This document shows positions 26,701-38,683 of a stretch of DNA of 64,000 bases, one piece after another. A program made the position numbers and the translations under genes. Every line of letters begins with the position of its first letter. The stretch's first letter is position 1. This DNA comes from Citrus sinensis (lineage: Eukaryota; Streptophyta; Magnoliopsida; Sapindales; Rutaceae), in NCBI RefSeq assembly GCF_022201045.2, contig NC_068563.1:3658001-3722000 (forward strand), given 5' to 3'. The notes under the pieces are model-generated. The model worked only from the letters and a program-made list of their open reading frames with translations. It did not search any database and was not told the origin of the DNA.

Positions 26701-27734
26701 ATTATGAAAAGAACATTGGTATCCATTTCTTTCCAATTATTCCCTCTACACTCCATATGTAACATTAACCACAAATGTCAAGTCAAGTTCAAAGAAAGTA
26801 CCATCTTCTGCACCGAGAGGCCAAATGTGCTTTGACAGGGCCCTATTCATTTTGAACATATCAATAGAGTTGACACCAAAGAGAGCTTGCAATGACTCGT
26901 CACATAATATTTTTCGCTTATTAGTTGGATCCTGCAATTTATTTTCTTTGATATATACCCACAATTTCTTCACAACCTGGAGCCAAACAGAAGTTAAATT
27001 TTCCAATTCGAACTTTTATCTGTAATCAGCACAAAATAACAAATATATTGGATGTACCTCGGTTCTTGCCAATTCAGGGGCTCCAACAACTTTTTGAAGT
27101 TGTGTAGAAAGACTACATATTTTGTTAAAGCCACCACCTCCTCTCCTCTTGACTTCTCTACCAACTTTGATTGACCTAATGGACAAATTAAATAGAGTAA
27201 CGCCCACATGTACAAATTGGCTCACCCATCTCTTTTATAACTAATTTTATTTATTTTTATTTTCGACTATCAGCTGCTTTATTTTTCATTTGTCAGTAAT
27301 AAAGTAATAAAAGCTTCCATCATATCTAACAAAGACGCAGAAAAGATAAAAAGATCTTCTTCTTTTTTTTTTGTTTTTCATAAACAAAGTAAAAATAACA
27401 AACAGAAAGAAAAAAAAGAAAAAAAAAAGCTAAAAAAAACTTACTTTTCTCTTTTTCTTTCACTTTCTTCCTCTTCTTCTTCTTCTTCTTCCTCCTTATC
27501 ATCTGCATTTGCTTCAACGGCGTCGTTTCCATCATCCTCAATTTCTTCTCGTTCTTTCTCTAGGGTTTGTAAAAATATGTCAATTTGTTCACTGACAAAA
27601 GCCTTTCGGTCCGATAAGTCCACCTTAAAATCTTCCTCTAGTAGCCTCCGTACACTGCCGGCGGTGGCCGTGTCCAGGTCCGAGTTCCGGAGGAGGTCTC
27701 GAAGCCGGGTCACAAGGTCCGAGTCCGACACCAT
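23730..27734 (-). CDS. DEK_C and double SWIB/MDM2 domain chromatin protein
   Basis: Exons on the minus strand: 27445-27734, 27058-27175, 26802-26976, about 25963-26123, 24886-25000, 24562-24736, 24184-24228, 23730-23779; roughly 376 aa. Exon 1 encodes a DEK C-terminal-like domain (residues about 3-60) and an acidic tail. Two SWIB domains follow, each built from an exon pair (118+175 bp and 115+175 bp), with matching motifs such as ELARTEVVKKLW and ...MNKALTRHIWPL. A Glu/Gln-rich acidic linker separates them, and the C-terminus is basic (KHKAKRQKKEV). SWIB domains occur in BAF60-type SWI/SNF subunits and the UAF30 family; DEK_C binds DNA, so a nuclear chromatin role is inferred. The junction from exon 3 (phase 1) to exon 4 does not keep frame: exon 4 as drawn needs phase 0. 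A missed microexon or a later exon-3 donor near 26764-26770 would solve it. The other junctions are in phase. Confidence 0.85.
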
Positions 27735-28496
27735 TTTCGTGTTTCCGCTTTCTGGATATTTCCCGGGCTACAGGGAAAAGCCTCAGTTGAGGTGGCCGCG
27801 AAATTTGGGGGGGGATATTGTGTGAGGGTATTTATGGAATTAGGACAGTGGCAGGTGGTTACAATCGTTTTTAGCTCAAGGACTCTCAACTCTTTTCATG
27901 TGAATATTACATTATCAATAACAAACTATTTAATCTTATAATTAATTTTAAAAAAAAATCGGTAATATTCATCTCTTCTGTGGTGCCTCTTTATTTTTAA
28001 TTAAAATCAACTAAATTTCAACGTCACATCAATAAATTTTATCAAATATTTTAGTACTGTTAATTTAATTGACCTTTTTTTTTTCAAAATCAAAATGCTG
28101 CTCGTCGATTTCTAATTATCCTCCCAATACTCGTCGATTAATTAATGTACGGAATTAGACTAGCCTCTTCATTTTAGCACCATAAAAGTCCTATAAACTA
28201 TAGATTCAAGTACCAAAAATAATCACAATTTTTATATTCATATAATTATACTCTCTAATTACACTTTCAGCCAACTTAGAGAGATAGTAATGGTTAAAGA
28301 AGAGTGGTGGTAAAGCTCAAAAATTTCATAAGCAAGTTGAGTTAATATTATTGTGGTTTGTTTCTCAATTAATCATTCTTTTATTTCAAATAATGAAGTT
28401 TTGAAGAAATTTTAATGGCGTTTTTTCACAAGTTATTGTAACATAGGTTGAATTAATCCACTAAGTAGCGGATATATATATATATATATATATGGA
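27735..28496. other. upstream region of the SWIB gene, then AT-rich spacer
   Basis: The first 100 bases are GC-richer and are the probable core promoter/5' UTR of the minus-strand SWIB gene. The rest is AT-rich and ends in a TA microsatellite at about 28472-28494. No gene was seen. Confidence 0.5.
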
Positions 28497-28632
28497 TCAG
28501 GCTACGGTGCAACTGTGGTACCATGTAACAGTTGCATCAAACCGTTGGATGCACTTGGATTGGTAGGGTCCACTGACATCCAACGGCTGGATGCAACTGT
28601 GGCACGGTACCACAGTTGTACCACAAGTTTCT
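28497..28632. mobile_element. foldback MITE inserted in a TA microsatellite (Micron-like)
   Basis: The left arm (GCTACGGTGCAACTGTGGTA... to about 28560) is the imperfect reverse complement of the right arm (about 28570-28630, containing CCACAGTTGTACC). The whole folds into one hairpin. It is bordered on both sides by (TA)n tracts (28472-28494 and 28634-28654). Elements embedded in TA repeats in this way are called Micron-type MITEs in rice. It has no coding capacity and is GC-richer than its surroundings. Confidence 0.65.
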
Positions 28633-28654
28633 CTATATATATATATATATATAT

Positions 28655-29640
28655 TTGGCTTCATACTGAGTAATGATAATGTGGATGTGTGTAAAAGGGT
28701 ATTTTTATATTATTATTATTATGGGATGGTAATTGTGTTTGTTGATATTGAAGTTTTCCTATAAAATTAAACTAATTGCAATGATCGGAAATGTATGATT
28801 TAGACAACAAACATTCACTTTTATATATATATATATATATTGAGTTGTGCTTATGTTTACTATGGCAGAAAGGATGCACGATGCAGCTGTTGTTGGATAT
28901 GAGTTTTTGTGATGTGAAAATAAATTGCCGGTACGGATTATATAACAACAATCTACCCGTCGTAGATTACTTTTTTGTGTACTGACTAGTGTCCAAGTGT
29001 GCTAGCCATGTGGCATAGGAGGTGTATTCGGTACTCAAAATCTCAAATCTCATGAAAGGGTTTGAGTTGAGATGAAAATTAAGAAGATATTCAGCACAAT
29101 TCAAGCACATAAAATTTGATTGTATTTTTGAGTTTTTTTTCTAATGATTTAAAGATATTGTGTTAATTATAGGTTATTACTTATGGCAATTATTCAGTAA
29201 CTATTACAAACTATATCATCGTTGACTTCATTAAAAATAATTAATAGCATATATTGTAGTGCTATTTAATTGTGTAAAAAATTTATTTTAAAACAGTTTG
29301 TATCATTTTAATTGAAAATCTTATTTTGTCCTCAATAAATTATTAGCAAACAACATTAAACTAATGGTGAATTAATCGAAGGATGATTTGAGTTATTGTT
29401 TAAAAAGTAGGAATGAAATAGACTGATGCATGAAACCTTAGGGGTTTTGCCCTTATTTATATTATAGGAGACTGCCAATTTTCCTCTTACTGTAATCAAT
29501 AAATATCATCTGCCCCCTACTGTTTTTATAATGGCCAATAATCTCCCTGACAACATAAGTTTACAGTATTATTCTTATTTTCAAATACCCTTTTATTTAT
29601 ATTTATTATAAATTAAATAAATCACATGAATGGAAATTAA
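28655..29640. other. intergenic, no gene seen
   Basis: AT-rich with another TA run at about 28820-28841. A short open frame at 28791-28985 spans that microsatellite and is not credible as a gene. Confidence 0.5.
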
Positions 29641-30000
29641 AATAAAAAAATTAAGTATTAAAAATAAAAAACTATGTTTTGATGTGAAAAAATTAATAAT
29701 AAAAGTATTTTCTTGTACTTTTTTATTTTATAAACATTTTCTTATAATAAATATATAAGAAAATTATTATAAAATGATTAAAAAAATATTATAAGAAAAC
29801 TTGAATGATAAATAAATAACTATTATAAAATAAATAAAAAAATATTTTTCTTGTACTTTTTACATTTGATTTTAAAATCGTATAAAATATTTATTAAAAG
29901 AAAATGTTTGCAAAATAAAAAAGTATAAGAAAAAATTTTATCATTAATTTTATTTGTTCACATCAAAATCGTTCTAACAATAAAAATATACAATAAGTAT
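29641..30000. mobile_element. AT-rich foldback (MITE-like inverted repeat)
   Basis: The left arm (about 29641-29757, with TTTTGATGTGAA, TTGTACTTTTTTATTTTATAA and ACATTTTCTTATAATAAATAT) matches the reverse complement of the right arm (about 29884-30000, with TTCACATCAAAA and the corresponding motifs). The arms are roughly 115 bases with a central part of about 125 bases. No target duplication was assigned because the flanks are almost pure A/T. Confidence 0.6.
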
Positions 30001-32342
30001 CCATATTAATACCTAAATCGTTTTAAGTTTCAATAAAAGTTAATTTCTTCCGTAATAGTTTATTTTAATATAATATGATGAACTCATCAAATTCACGTAA
30101 ACACAAGAGAGAAAGAGAGATTAAAATGTAATGGAAATTGTCATAGAAACTAGAGTTTCTTCAATTTGGGGGCAACCAAAATGCAGATGATTCGAATGAA
30201 TTAATGGTGATTTCTAAGAGAATGTTTTTCTTATAGTCTCAGTTTGGATATGAATGATGCAGCCTTAGCGGTTTATAGATGTTGAGAAATGAACATTGAT
30301 GTTGTGAATTTGCATCTCTTAACGAGTATTTAAAATTGAAAAATAAAATATATTTGAACTAATTAAAACGAAGGAGAAGACGAGGATACTTTTGGTACTT
30401 AGGGAGGTTTGAAGAGTAAAATCTTAATTTTTAAATTTTAGTGATGTGTTTATTAACAAAGTGGCTGTGAGAAAGAATTTTTTTGGTTTAAAGCCCCGGC
30501 CCTTACACTCCATTCCACCCAACCCTTGAAAACATAATATTTTGTAAACAGACCACACTGGATGACATTATTACCCTTGCAGGCAATTGGATTTCCCATT
30601 TTCCACACTTCCTTCCCCAGGATACATGCCAAACTTTTTTAATTTTTCTTGAGGTAGCAATAAAACCTTATATCTGATCATCTGCATTGTATAGGTTACA
30701 GTTGAAGGGTGAGTCAGAAGCACAATGAACTTACACAATGCCTACGACTACAATGGTGCATCTCTTGCTTGGTAGCTCAAGGAATTTTCAAGGGCATCAA
30801 AATGGACATATATAGACTAGTGTACCAGTATTGCTATGAATCATTTGGTGCAAAAGAGAAACATCTCCAGGTTTAATGACATTGCAGCATCTTATTGCAC
30901 ATACAGTAGTTTTTGACTCAAAAATGCATTTTAGTTTTTCCCAATTTAGCGAGAACACACGGCGTGGGAGAACCTATGTATGCATAATCGACAACACAGA
31001 TAATAATAAATTAATAGATAAATAAATTTTAAATGACAAAATCTTAAACATTTTCTTGCCTAATAAAACAATATTATTTGTCATTCACCAAAACCTGCCC
31101 GGCACCACTATATAAAAGAGACTGACGTTGCATAGTCATCCTAAATTTTCTATTTACTCTCTCTCTCTCCCCCTCAAACTGTTGTTTCCATACAAGTACA
31201 ATATAATGAAATGAAGTGAATGTGTTTGTGTTTGTTTTTCTTGATGGGTGTCTTGAAAAAGATTTGTCTAACATTTTGGTCCTACATGCATACAGCATAT
31301 ATGCCCCCCTTTTAAGCATCTCTTTTACATAACAAATGTGCCATTAATCCCAAAGCAATAACAGGTCATGCATACAGCTTTAACGTCAAAATCAACGTAA
31401 GGCTACTAAATATACCAAAGTCAACCCACATTAAAAGTTTCAGCTATCAATAAAATAATAAAATAATGGGATCTTTCCTACTATAACCCCAAAATATAAT
31501 TAAAAAAATTGCCCTAAATTGAGATTAAAGCATGTGGTCATACATGCAAATGTCTCCTGCATTTCACAATAAGTATTTATAGTCTGAAAAGTACAATTAT
31601 AACTTCACGCACTGGGGAATGGTGGAGAAAGAAATGTATTTGATTTCTAAAGAAGAACCCCGGATGATTTGCAGAGAAAAAAGAGACAGAAGAGAATAGC
31701 ATAACAGGTGCAAATTTCCCTCCAGATATATTATATAATATCATCTAACCATGGTTTATATGCCATAGTTCCGAGATAACTATGGCTTATCTAAATTAAT
31801 TCGATAAGGAGTGTGTGGCCTCTAATAACAATTTAATGGACAACGTCAGTCAATGACCTATGCATGAAAACTTGAACAAGAAGGACTGCAGTGCCAAAAT
31901 TTCCAAACCTCAGGTTTTTTCTTTTTTTAATTTCAAATAAAACAGCAAGGACTGCAGAGTGTGTATTACAGCAATCTTGGCTAGACATCCACCAATAAAA
32001 ATCCAACACAAGGGCTAAAGCACTCAACAACAATGCAAAGTGGAAACTGAAGCCCCATAATACAGCAATAAGCAAACGCAAATCAATGTAACTCTCATTG
32101 TTACTGTTAACACTACATGTAATAACTAAACAACAAAGATTAATGCTATTGTTAAGACAGAATCACAATACATAATTCAAAATATGTTGAGCCAATAGTA
32201 TGGAGATTCTTCATTCACTAATTTGAATAAATAATAAATAAACTTTGGAAGCTGTTTCAAATGTACAACTAAGCTGGCCAGATATTGGATAAAAAAATAC
32301 CTGAATCTCATGAAGATAGTTCAAAAGCACTACGAATTGTCA
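30001..32342. other. intergenic, 3' flank of the OTP51-type gene
   Basis: No coding region was recognised. The right part (about 31900-32342) is the likely 3' UTR of the minus-strand OTP51-type gene. Confidence 0.5.
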
Positions 32343-35300
32343 TCAATCATCATCACTGTAATCAGAAGCTTTTTCATCAGAATCTGACCCACAATGAAAG
32401 TTGATATTTTGAGTATCTAATTTTCTATACTCAGAACCTTCATTAAGAAGATCTTCTTTCAACTCATCCAGAACATAAGGTTCTATCAGTTTCCAGAACA
32501 ATGTAGAATTGCTTCCTAGAAAACCTATCCAAAACACTCTCCCCTTCTTCTTTACCCTACAATCAAGAGATCTTGCTTTTAATGTTTTGAAAACCAATGC
32601 AATACCCTCACTGCTCACCTTTAGCTTTAATAGGATATCCCCAACTGATGTTCTATGCCCCCCATACATGAACCAGTATGCCAGAGCTCGTGGTGTCAGC
32701 CATCGATGGATTAGCTTTGGAATCACAAGCCGTCCTTTTGGCCAAAACTTGTCAGCATAAAAGCAAAAATAAGGGTGCGAGATGGTAGAATACTTGTATG
32801 GTATATCATCACTACCGTCACTCACCTTAAAAGAAGGATGTAACCACTCATGATACTGGTCATATAAATATCTCCTCAAAACTGAATGCATTCTAGAATT
32901 CTCATTGAATTGAAACCGGATCATGTGCCTCTTCCTCTTTTCATCTGATTCAATACACAGACCACCTAACAGTAAACCTATTAAATTCTCTCGCTGTTCT
33001 GAGCTTAAATTCAGACTCACTGGTTTCTTGACCTCTTTTCTGTTCAAGCTCAAGACGTAATCAAGTTTTTCCATCCATGCAGACTCTATTTCATATTTCT
33101 TCAGACACATCAAATCATATATCTTTTCTGCCTTCACAAAATCTCCAGAAGAGAGGTATGCACTTAAAATGATGTTGCACGATCTAGTGTTAACACCAAT
33201 TGTCTGGTCACTGTGCATATGGTTAAAGATCTCCTCAGCTTTCTCAATATTCCCAGCATTTTTCAAAGATTCCAAATAAATGCCATAAATAGTACGATTG
33301 GGTCGACATTTCTCAAGGCACTCAGAGAAAGCCAAGTGCAACCTATCGTGCATGCCCAAATTGAGGTACATGTTTGTCAGATTAATATAAGAAGGCATTA
33401 GTGGCTTCATACCAGTCTCTACAAACTCTTTCATTAGGGATTCTGTAAGCTCCGTCTCCTCAGCTTTACACAACAACTCTATGATCTTATGATATGCTGG
33501 TACACTAGCAGAACCCAAACGCTCTTGCATCTCCCTAAATATTTCCAAAGACTTCATAAATTCTCCAATCTTGGCATAAGCTTCCATTTTATAAACAAAA
33601 GCGGGAGTGGGGATGCCGTTGTCAGATTCAAGCAGTCTGAGCCAAGTTTTTTCTGCATCCTCCACGTCCCCCTCCTTCGCACAAACTCTCAAGACAGACA
33701 AAAGCACTTCTTTGCCCTCCTCAAATCCTGCTTGTTGCATCTCTTTCTTTAGCAATGATATCCTTTCTTTATCAATGTTGTCTTGATAGCTATGAAGCCA
33801 AATTAAACCACTGTAAATATCCTTTTGTATTTCAAGTCCAGATGTCAACAAATTGTGAAAAATAAACTCCGCCTGTTGGAGGTAATATTTTGACAAACCT
33901 CCAGGTTTGCTCACCAGAGCTCTGAAGAGAGAATTATGCAAGCTAGGACGGGGTTGGTAACCTCCTAGTTGTATCATACGATTGTAAATACTACATGCTT
34001 CATCCAAGCAACCTTGAACTGGTGCACTGAGATACGCAACAATCAAAATGTGAAATGTCATTTCACTAGGCACACGGCCCTGATTAATTATGTCATCAAA
34101 TATGTCCCGACATTTGGCAAACTTTCGCTCCTTACCCATGTAATCTGCCAACTTGGTAGCAAGAGCAAAATCAAATCGATACCAATGTTGTTGCATCATC
34201 CATTCGTAAACCTGAAACATGTAACAAATGATTTTTCAATGACAATAGTTTGGCTAAAAGAAAAAAAAAAAAAAGACAACTTGTTAACAGAAAGACAAGA
34301 ATCTTCAAATCATTGAGTTCAAGACAATAATATGCAAAACACATTAAGACACCACATTTCCTGGGACGGACATAAGTAACAAAGTGAACTGTTAGCAAAC
34401 AAATTATTTCGATGTTTCAGTAATAAATATTCGTGCAAATAGCAATTATTTCAAAGCAGATTGTGGATATCTAGTGATATAAATAACATGAAACAGCAAT
34501 CTGCGTTCAGAAATTATGCCCAGCATTCACGACCTGAACAGCCTTTCCAGTTTTAAACTCCCATGAACTGAAATCAACTTAAGAACTGTAAAGCAAAAGT
34601 CCAACCCTCAACAAAAGAACTCAATAAAGAACCCAGCATGCTATACCAGAAAAATCTAAAATTCTTATATGACACCTAATTTTATATAAACCATTTCACT
34701 ATAAAACAAATAGCAAATCCAATTGCTACCAGAAATTGCTAATATTTATTCACTAATTCGCATTGATAGAGCACGAACATAACACCTGCTAGCTCATATT
34801 ATCAAATAAACCATCCACATTAAATACCTTCCTGAACATTCAACACAATTCAACTTCAAGTAATCATTCAAAAAGCAAAGAAATTTTATAACAAACAGAG
34901 GACAAGTGTTAACTGCAAGTAGCAACAATAACATCATAAAGAATAATGAAATTATACCCTGAATCCAGTCTCATTCTCGCGAATCCGCATACAATGAACT
35001 GCCAAATACGTACCATCCTCCTGCCTCAACCACTTCTTCTGCGCATTCAAAATCCTCACAAGCGTCCCCCCTTTATGCGACGGCAATTCTTTACAAAGCC
35101 AGGCAAGCTTAGCCCTCCGCCACTGCTCGGGCAGCTCCTCAAGCTCTATAACCTCCACAACCGGCTCATCCAAGTGCCTCATTTCACTCCCCGCAGCCCC
35201 AACATCAAAATCAACAGACCCACTTTCGGCATCACTGTTTTTAAACATGTCCCATTTCTCTTCTTGGGAAGAATCTTTCTCGCCCGCCAACTGTTCGACG

Positions 35301-35452
35301 AAAGTACTCTGTGAAGCGGCGGACGAAAGCGGAGCGGATAAGAAGTGGTAGGACCTCGGTGTTCTTACGGTAGTGACGTGGGGGAAGAAGCTGACGTGGC
35401 GCTGGAGGAAGAGGGTGATTGAAGGAAGTGTTTGGGTTGAGATTGTGAGCAT
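32343..35452 (-). CDS. OTP51: PPR protein with LAGLIDADG repeats (OTP51-type)
   Basis: Two exons (34958-35452 and 32343-34211) join in phase 0 to 787 aa. The N-terminus ([19 protein letters not shown]) is rich in Ser/Thr/Arg without acids, as in a plastid transit peptide. Exon 2 encodes tandem helical PPR units (for example [34 protein letters not shown]) up to about residue 535, then a LAGLIDADG_2-type domain: motif 1 [13 protein letters not shown] at about 575-587 and motif 2 [10 protein letters not shown] at about 674-683. It ends in an acidic tail. PPR plus LAGLIDADG is diagnostic of OTP51, which Arabidopsis needs for splicing of plastid ycf3 intron 2 and affects other plastid group II introns. 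The acidic residues of canonical LAGLIDADG motifs are replaced (Leu/Gly), consistent with RNA maturase-like use rather than DNA cleavage. The start chosen is the first Met of a continuous frame, and the stop sits after SDYSDDD. Confidence 0.94.
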
Positions 35453-35840
35453 GTTTCAGTGTACTTTTGGGCATATACGATGGCCGTTACCCGTCGGCTG
35501 TTCTGGTTATTGCGATTCGCACAGACAACAACAGAGATTAATGTCTAAATTTTATTTTCGGGTCAACCCATTGGCCGGCAGTAACCGAACCCGAATATCC
35601 CAGTTTAACCCGTATTTTTCTCTTTCGGTTCTTCCTTAGATGTGGACGCTTTTATGCCATATCCAACCACTAATTTGTTGACACCTTGCACCCAAATTTC
35701 ATAGAATTATTGGGATGACTTAAAATACTAAATTTTATAATTAAATAAATGTGAAACTGAAAGATATAAATATCGTTTTCAGTAGCTACGTAATGTGAAT
35801 GCCGATAAACATTACTAAAATTTTATATTAAAATTTTAAG
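35453..35840. other. upstream region of the OTP51-type gene
   Basis: The promoter side is GC-richer up to about 35640, then AT-rich. No further gene was seen. Confidence 0.5.
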
Positions 35841-36025
35841 AGCGGTGATACAGTTATAAATTTGTATATAAATTTATTTTGTATAAACTGATTTAGTATT
35901 AATTTATAAATTGAATGAAAATACAAAATAATAAAAATGGATTATGTGGATCAAGAAATATTTAATTCAATTAATTTTATCATACTACATTAATTTATAC
36001 AAGAGTTTGTAACTATATTATTACT
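35841..36025. mobile_element. MITE with imperfect terminal inverted repeats
   Basis: The left end (AGCGGTGATACAGTTATAAA) and the reverse complement of the right end (AGTAATAATATAGTTACAAA) are related over at least 20 bases. Homology continues inward (TTTGTATAAA...ATTAATTT). Length is about 185 bp with no coding potential. The target duplication is not certain, so the superfamily is left open. Confidence 0.55.
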
Positions 36026-36240
36026 AAATTTTTAATGGGTGAGTAAATATATCTTTTTATAGCTGTGATGTATAACCCCTCATTTTATTTTTCCAACCCC
36101 TACTATCACTTTCATGTTAATACTCATTCTTATTCTTATATACAATTACTTAAAATTAAAGATAATTAACTTTGAAATACACCCACATACTAATCTAATT
36201 TTATATGCCTAATTTCTTTTAAATGCTCAAACATTTATCT

Positions 36241-36331
36241 CATTATTATTATTATTATTATTATTAGTACTACTACTGCTACTGCTACTGCTGTTGCTGC
36301 CACTGCCACTGCCACTGCTATAAGAGTTCTG
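36241..36331. repeat. compound trinucleotide microsatellite
   Basis: (ATT)n passes into (ACT/GCT)n and then (GCC ACT)n. It is a purely repetitive tract followed, from about 36480, by CT-rich sequence that resembles a plant 5' leader but is not followed by a coding region. Confidence 0.9.
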
Positions 36332-36805
36332 CTATTTGAACTCCACGACGACAAAGGGATGACAGAAAAACCGGCACGTCAATGTCTGTTGCTTCAACTG
36401 CACTCACCATCTTTTGTCTATTACTTTTTTCATTTAAAAAATAAAATAATCAAAAGAAAGAAACAAAAGTAACAAAAATATATTACTTTTTTACAGCCAT
36501 CTTTAGTCTCTCTCCATCTCTCACCTCTCATTTACTCAACGTGAGCTATCTGCATTTAGGAAGGAAAAACCAGTTCCGTCTCTGCATCTCGCTTATCACA
36601 AGAAAGAAGTTAGATCTAGATCTATAAACAGAGGCCTTGATAAAATTGGTACTGATTAATTGGTAAGTTGGTGACTCTCACTACATTCAAATAAAATTTT
36701 TGTTGTGTTCTATATATTTAAATGGTTAGAGTATTTAATTTAAATTATAAAAATTCGTAGATTTTTGCTTTTTATATATTTAAATTGTTATGAATTGTTA
36801 TGATT

Positions 36806-37030
36806 TTTTTAAATTTAAATGGCTGGAAATAATGGAATAAATTATAATAATTTCTGAATGTGTTTTTATATATGTTAGGATTTTTTAAATTTAAATGGCT
36901 GGAAATAATGGAATAAATTATAACAATTTCTGAATGTGTTTTATATATGTTAGGATTTTTCTTAATTTAAATGGCTGAAAATAATGGAATAAATTATAAC
37001 AATTTCTGAATGTGTTTTATATATGTTAGG
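36806..37030. repeat. three tandem copies of a 75-bp unit
   Basis: Head-to-tail copies begin near 36806, 36879 and 36953, each containing AAATGGCTGGAAATAATGG (the third reads GGCTGAAAAT) and ending TATATATGTTAG. A fourth copy starts at about 37029 but decays at once. No coding frame is involved. Confidence 0.85.
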
Positions 37031-37721
37031 ATTTTTTTTTTAATTTCTTGTGGGTCCACGCAAGACTAAAAGAAGCAGAACTCAACGCGTGAAACGACAA
37101 TTGAACGCTGCGTTTCTGTCATCATTTTGTCTTCTTTGAGTTCGTTTATCATTTTCCCTGCTATAATCATGCAAGAAAATATTTTATAGAAGTTATTTAG
37201 CAGTGGGTGATCCAATTAATGGGCACATCATGGGTTATGGACCTTATGGTGGTGGGTGTGGATGGACAGTGAACAAACGATGCCATAAAGATGTACAATT
37301 TCATACTACCATAAAGATGCTAGACACTCTGATAGGATTTGTATTCAAGTTTTTTTATTTTTTTAATATTTCAGTCGAATAGAGTCATTAAAATTTAATA
37401 TTCTATTCAAATATTAAGAACAATGTACAATTTCATACTACAATATTAACCAAATTGAACAACTTTGATGTTTCAAAGCAAACAATTTGACTCATTCAGT
37501 AAAAAGAACAAGCACTTGAAAGATTGTTAACAACTATGTCCCAAAATTCATAAATTGTAAGTTTTGTAAACACCACCCCATGCCACGAGAAAGAAGGTGA
37601 TGGAGATCTAGCATGCTTTACAGGAAATTAAAACAATTGAAATAGACGGCAAGTGTTTATCAAGTGCTTGTAACATGGAACCCATGGCTACTATGGTGTG
37701 AAAAAAAAAAAATAATGGTTA
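37031..37721. other. intergenic, no gene seen
   Basis: AT-rich sequence between the 75-bp tandem repeats and the duplicated block downstream of the carboxylesterase gene. Nothing recognised. Confidence 0.5.
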
Positions 37722-38672
37722 CACCTACACTGAAATTGATTTCAAAGGAAATTAGCACATCCTCATGATCAAATTCTTAGCGGGAGTCATCAAATTTATA
37801 ATATTTTATAAACGAAATCTTTTTTTATAACTGCCAACAATGGACAAACCTTAATATTAAGGAAGATAAAGACTATAAGATATTTTTGGTAATATTTTTT
37901 TTAAGGGTACGGTGTATGAAAAAAAAAAAGATACGATGAGAGATAGAAATTATTTTAAAATTTTCAGTGGGATTAACTAATAAGTAGGGGATGATGAGTA
38001 AAAAAATACTGATAGTCAAATATCATCACTCTTTAATAAATTTTCATAAAAAAAGAATTAATTATGTCATATCACCATTCACAATACGAAAACATGATAC
38101 TTGATGTAAGATAAAATTTTGAGATGGCCATGGACTCTTATATATATCAAGTGTTAAACATTGAAAATAATTTTCCAAAATTCAAAACAAAAATGCCGGC
38201 AAAACCTAAATGAATTGACAATGCATAGTTGTCGTCCATTGGACTAATTATTATTACAAGCAAGCAAAGCCTTGGGTTCAAGCAAAACAAGAACCTGAAA
38301 ACAACCCCATAGTATTATACTATTTTAGTCTAATTCAAAGAAAATTACACCTACACTGATATTGATTTTAAAGAAAATTAGCACGTCCTCACGATCAAAT
38401 TCTTAGTGGGAGTCATCAATTTTATAATATTTTATCAACCAGATTTTTTTTTTTTTTTTTTTTTTTTAGTTGCCAACATTGGATAATTCATTGGATGCAT
38501 ATATATATATATATATGCATACATATATATATAATGCCGGTAAATCCTAAATGAATCTCGTCCATTGACTAATTATTATTACAAGCAAGCAAAGCCTGGC
38601 CTTGGATTCTAGCAAAACAAGAATCTGAAAACAACCCCATACTATTATACTCATATTAGTCTTTTTCAAGAA
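37722..38672. repeat. duplicated blocks abutting the CXE 3' end
   Basis: Two blocks occur twice in the same order: 37722-37817 matches 38345-38450 (TTACACCTACACTGA..., ATCAAATTCTTAG...GGGAGTCATCAA), and 38190-38341 matches 38533-38672 (ATGCCGG..., ACTAATTATTATTACAAGC, GAAAACAACCCCATA). The proximal copy runs into the 3' end of the CXE coding region, so it probably contains that gene's 3' UTR. The distal copy includes an extra 370 bases between the blocks. Confidence 0.8.
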
Positions 38673-38683
38673 TCTGATATTAT

